From Rhodospirillales bacterium (lineage in GTDB: Bacteria > Pseudomonadota > Alphaproteobacteria > Acetobacterales > Acetobacteraceae), in the NCBI GenBank assembly GCA_025352915.1, contig JANXSA010000677.1:1-6928 (forward strand): DNA of 6,928 nt, read 5' to 3'. The notes under the pieces are model-generated. The model ran no database searches and was not told the DNA's origin. It saw nothing but the letters and a program-made list of their open reading frames with translations. Every line of letters starts with the position of its first letter. Position 1 is the first letter of the stretch. The position numbers and the translations under genes are program-made. Shown piece after piece: positions 6,222-6,928 of the stretch.

Positions 6222-6491
6222 ATGGCCAACACCGCCTCAGCCCGCAAGCGCATCCGCCAGAACGAACGCCGCGCCGAGCGCAACAAGTCGCGCGTGTCAC
6301 GGATGCGCACCTTCATCAAGAAGGTCGAGACGGCCGTTGCCAGCGGCAACAAGGACGCCGCCACCGCCGCCCTGCGCGAGGCACAGCCGGAGATGCAGCG
6401 CGCCGCCGGCAAGGGTGTGATCCACAAGAAAACCGTCGCACGCAAGATTTCCCGCATGTCGGCGCGCGTGAAGGCCCTCGCAGTCGCCTGA
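6222..6491 (+). CDS. rpsT: 30S ribosomal protein S20
   Basis: An 89-residue, very basic protein, the normal S20 length; S20 binds 16S rRNA early in 30S assembly. The N-terminus [17 protein letters not shown] and the motif [16 protein letters not shown] near residues 66-81 are diagnostic. The frame stays open upstream to 6171, but MANT- at 6222 matches the family start. No Shine-Dalgarno stands out before the ATG (the bases are CTCAGTCAGCCC), so translation may depend on other features of the roughly 100-base leader. The gene has its own promoter at 6085-6113 and is followed by a GC-rich hairpin at 6505-6536, so it is probably a single-gene unit. Confidence 0.97.
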   Translation: MANTASARKRIRQNERRAERNKSRVSRMRTFIKKVETAVASGNKDAATAALREAQPEMQRAAGKGVIHKKTVARKISRMSARVKALAVA

Positions 6492-6504
6492 CTTGCCTGC
6501 GCCT

Positions 6505-6536
6505 GGCGCCCGGTGCCGCATTGCGGCACTGGCGCC
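6505..6536 (+). terminator. strong hairpin after rpsT, possible terminator without U tract
   Basis: Nested perfect arms: GGCGCC (6505-6510) with GGCGCC (6531-6536) outside, and GTGCCGC (6513-6519) with GCGGCAC (6523-6529) around the loop ATT. It starts 13 bases after the rpsT stop. No run of T follows, so it may act as an mRNA-stabilising or pausing stem rather than a standard intrinsic terminator. Confidence 0.5.
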
Positions 6537-6592
6537 GCCACTCCGCATGCCGGGTGGCTGCCGACCAAGATCAATCACTTGGCCCGGCTTAC

Positions 6593-6615
6593 TGAAGCGA
6601 GATAGCATCGCTTCA
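6593..6615. repeat. perfect 8-bp inverted repeat
   Basis: TGAAGCGA (6593-6600) and TCGCTTCA (6608-6615) flank the seven-base loop GATAGCA. The dyad lies at the left edge of the AT-rich patch and could be a protein-binding operator or an RNA stem. No T run follows on either strand. Confidence 0.7.
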
Positions 6616-6648
6616 ATAAAACTCCCGATGAATACTTAATGTTACTAA

Positions 6649-6704
6649 AAACCGCCTCAAACTGTCGCAGCAAATGCAGTTTTACGTTGCCTTGAAGGCG
6701 GTTT
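6649..6704. repeat. long inverted repeat, terminator-shaped on the minus strand
   Basis: AAACCGCCTCAA (6649-6660) and TTGAAGGCGGTTT (6692-6704) are complementary except for one extra base. A second pair, AAACTG (6659-6664) and CAGTTT (6677-6682), lies between them. Read on the minus strand the right-hand stem strand ends GAGGCGGTTTTTAG, a GC-rich stem followed by five T, as in an intrinsic terminator but with a 31-base loop. Confidence 0.6.
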
Positions 6705-6820
6705 GGGCCTAGTCATTTCTTTGTCAGCGGGCGCCGGAATTCACTGGTCTGTTGAGGCTGCGGCAGGGCGTTGCTCGTCGAGAACCGAGCTTGATGCCCG
6801 TCATGGGTGTTGTGTTGAAA

Positions 6821-6837
6821 GGGCGGTGTTCCCGCCC
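6821..6837 (+). promoter_or_regulatory. hairpin just before a possible dnaA start codon
   Basis: GGGCGG (6821-6826) and CCGCCC (6832-6837) form a perfect stem around TGTTC, ending seven bases before ATG 6845. In an mRNA it would overlay the ribosome landing site of that ATG, so either it regulates translation or the true start is a later ATG such as 6908. Confidence 0.4.
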
Positions 6838-6844
6838 GAACGGC

Positions 6845-6928
6845 ATGAACGCCGCCGCGATGGCCATGGCGCTGAACGACAATTCCGAGGGGGAGCATTC
6901 CGAAGCGATGGATCAGTCTCCCCCCGAA
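6845..6928 (+). CDS. dnaA: N-terminal fragment of an open frame, probably dnaA by position
   Basis: The frame is open from 6713 to the end of the window, so only the N-terminus is visible; from ATG 6845 it reads MNAAAMAMALNDNSEGEHSE and then AMDQSPPE. DnaA N-termini are poorly conserved and no domain is reached, so the identification rests on gene order: rpsT is commonly followed by dnaA, the replication initiator ATPase, in alphaproteobacteria. The start is undecided. In-frame ATGs occur at 6794, 6803, 6845, 6860, 6866 and 6908. Only 6908 has a Shine-Dalgarno-like sequence (GAGGGGGAG at 6887-6895), at a rather long spacing of 12 bases; 6845 has none and is preceded by a hairpin. It could be another gene, or a chance frame leading to a start at 6908. 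Confidence 0.45.
   Translation, partial: MNAAAMAMALNDNSEGEHSEAMDQSPPE

Larger units (their letters stand above)
6492..6844. other. structured intergenic region between rpsT and the putative dnaA
   Basis: About 350 bases with no credible gene on either strand. It holds four inverted repeats (6505-6536, 6593-6615, 6649-6704, 6821-6837) and an AT-rich patch from about 6601 to 6690. I found no close match to the DnaA box TTATCCACA and no confident promoter, although a dnaA promoter would be expected here. Confidence 0.6.

Noticed and set aside
6636..6651. CtrA-site-like TTAA followed by AAAA
   Set aside because: The second half-site does not match TTAA, and one imperfect site in an AT-rich patch is not evidence.

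Overview
The window comes from the chromosome of a high-GC alphaproteobacterium. The best guess is Rhodospirillales, perhaps Acetobacteraceae. This rests on the block dut-coaBC-ubiE <- | -> mutM-enoyl-CoA hydratase-rpsT-(probable dnaA), an order I associate with alphaproteobacterial chromosomes near dnaA, and on the strong GC bias, which leaves many non-coding frames open. No database search was possible, so the taxonomic call is an inference.

Layout. (1) 1-1077, plus strand: the 3' end of a LivG-type ABC ATPase and a complete LivF-type ATPase, joined by a one-base stop/start overlap; these are the paired ATPases of a branched-chain amino acid (HAAT) importer. (2) 1078-1488: an island without a convincing gene, packed with palindromes and bounded by a perfect 37-bp inverted repeat. 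(3) 1489-1939: a possible Arg/Pro-rich hypothetical protein with a promoter-like sequence right at its start codon; weakly supported and perhaps frameshifted. (4) 1945-4333, minus strand: ubiE, coaBC and dut, overlapping head to tail (quinone methylation, coenzyme A synthesis, dUTP removal). (5) 4361-6019, plus strand: mutM, only 27 bp from the divergent ubiE start, then an enoyl-CoA hydratase with a strong ribosome binding site. (6) 6085-6491: a sigma70-type promoter and rpsT. (7) 6492-6928: a structured, partly AT-rich intergenic region with four inverted repeats, then an open frame leaving the window that is probably the N-terminus of dnaA.

Functionally this is mostly housekeeping: nucleotide-pool sanitation (dut) and oxidised-base repair (mutM) lie beside cofactor synthesis (coaBC, ubiE), acyl-CoA metabolism, a ribosomal protein and probably the replication initiator. 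I found no defence system, CRISPR array, transposase, tRNA or rRNA, and no convincing undescribed multi-gene system. The points worth a second look are the composite repeat island, an Arg in place of the Walker A Lys in the LivF-like ATPase, a non-canonical zinc finger in MutM, the absence of ubiB between ubiE and coaBC, the possible leaderless Arg/Pro-rich gene, and the inverted repeats between rpsT and the putative dnaA.
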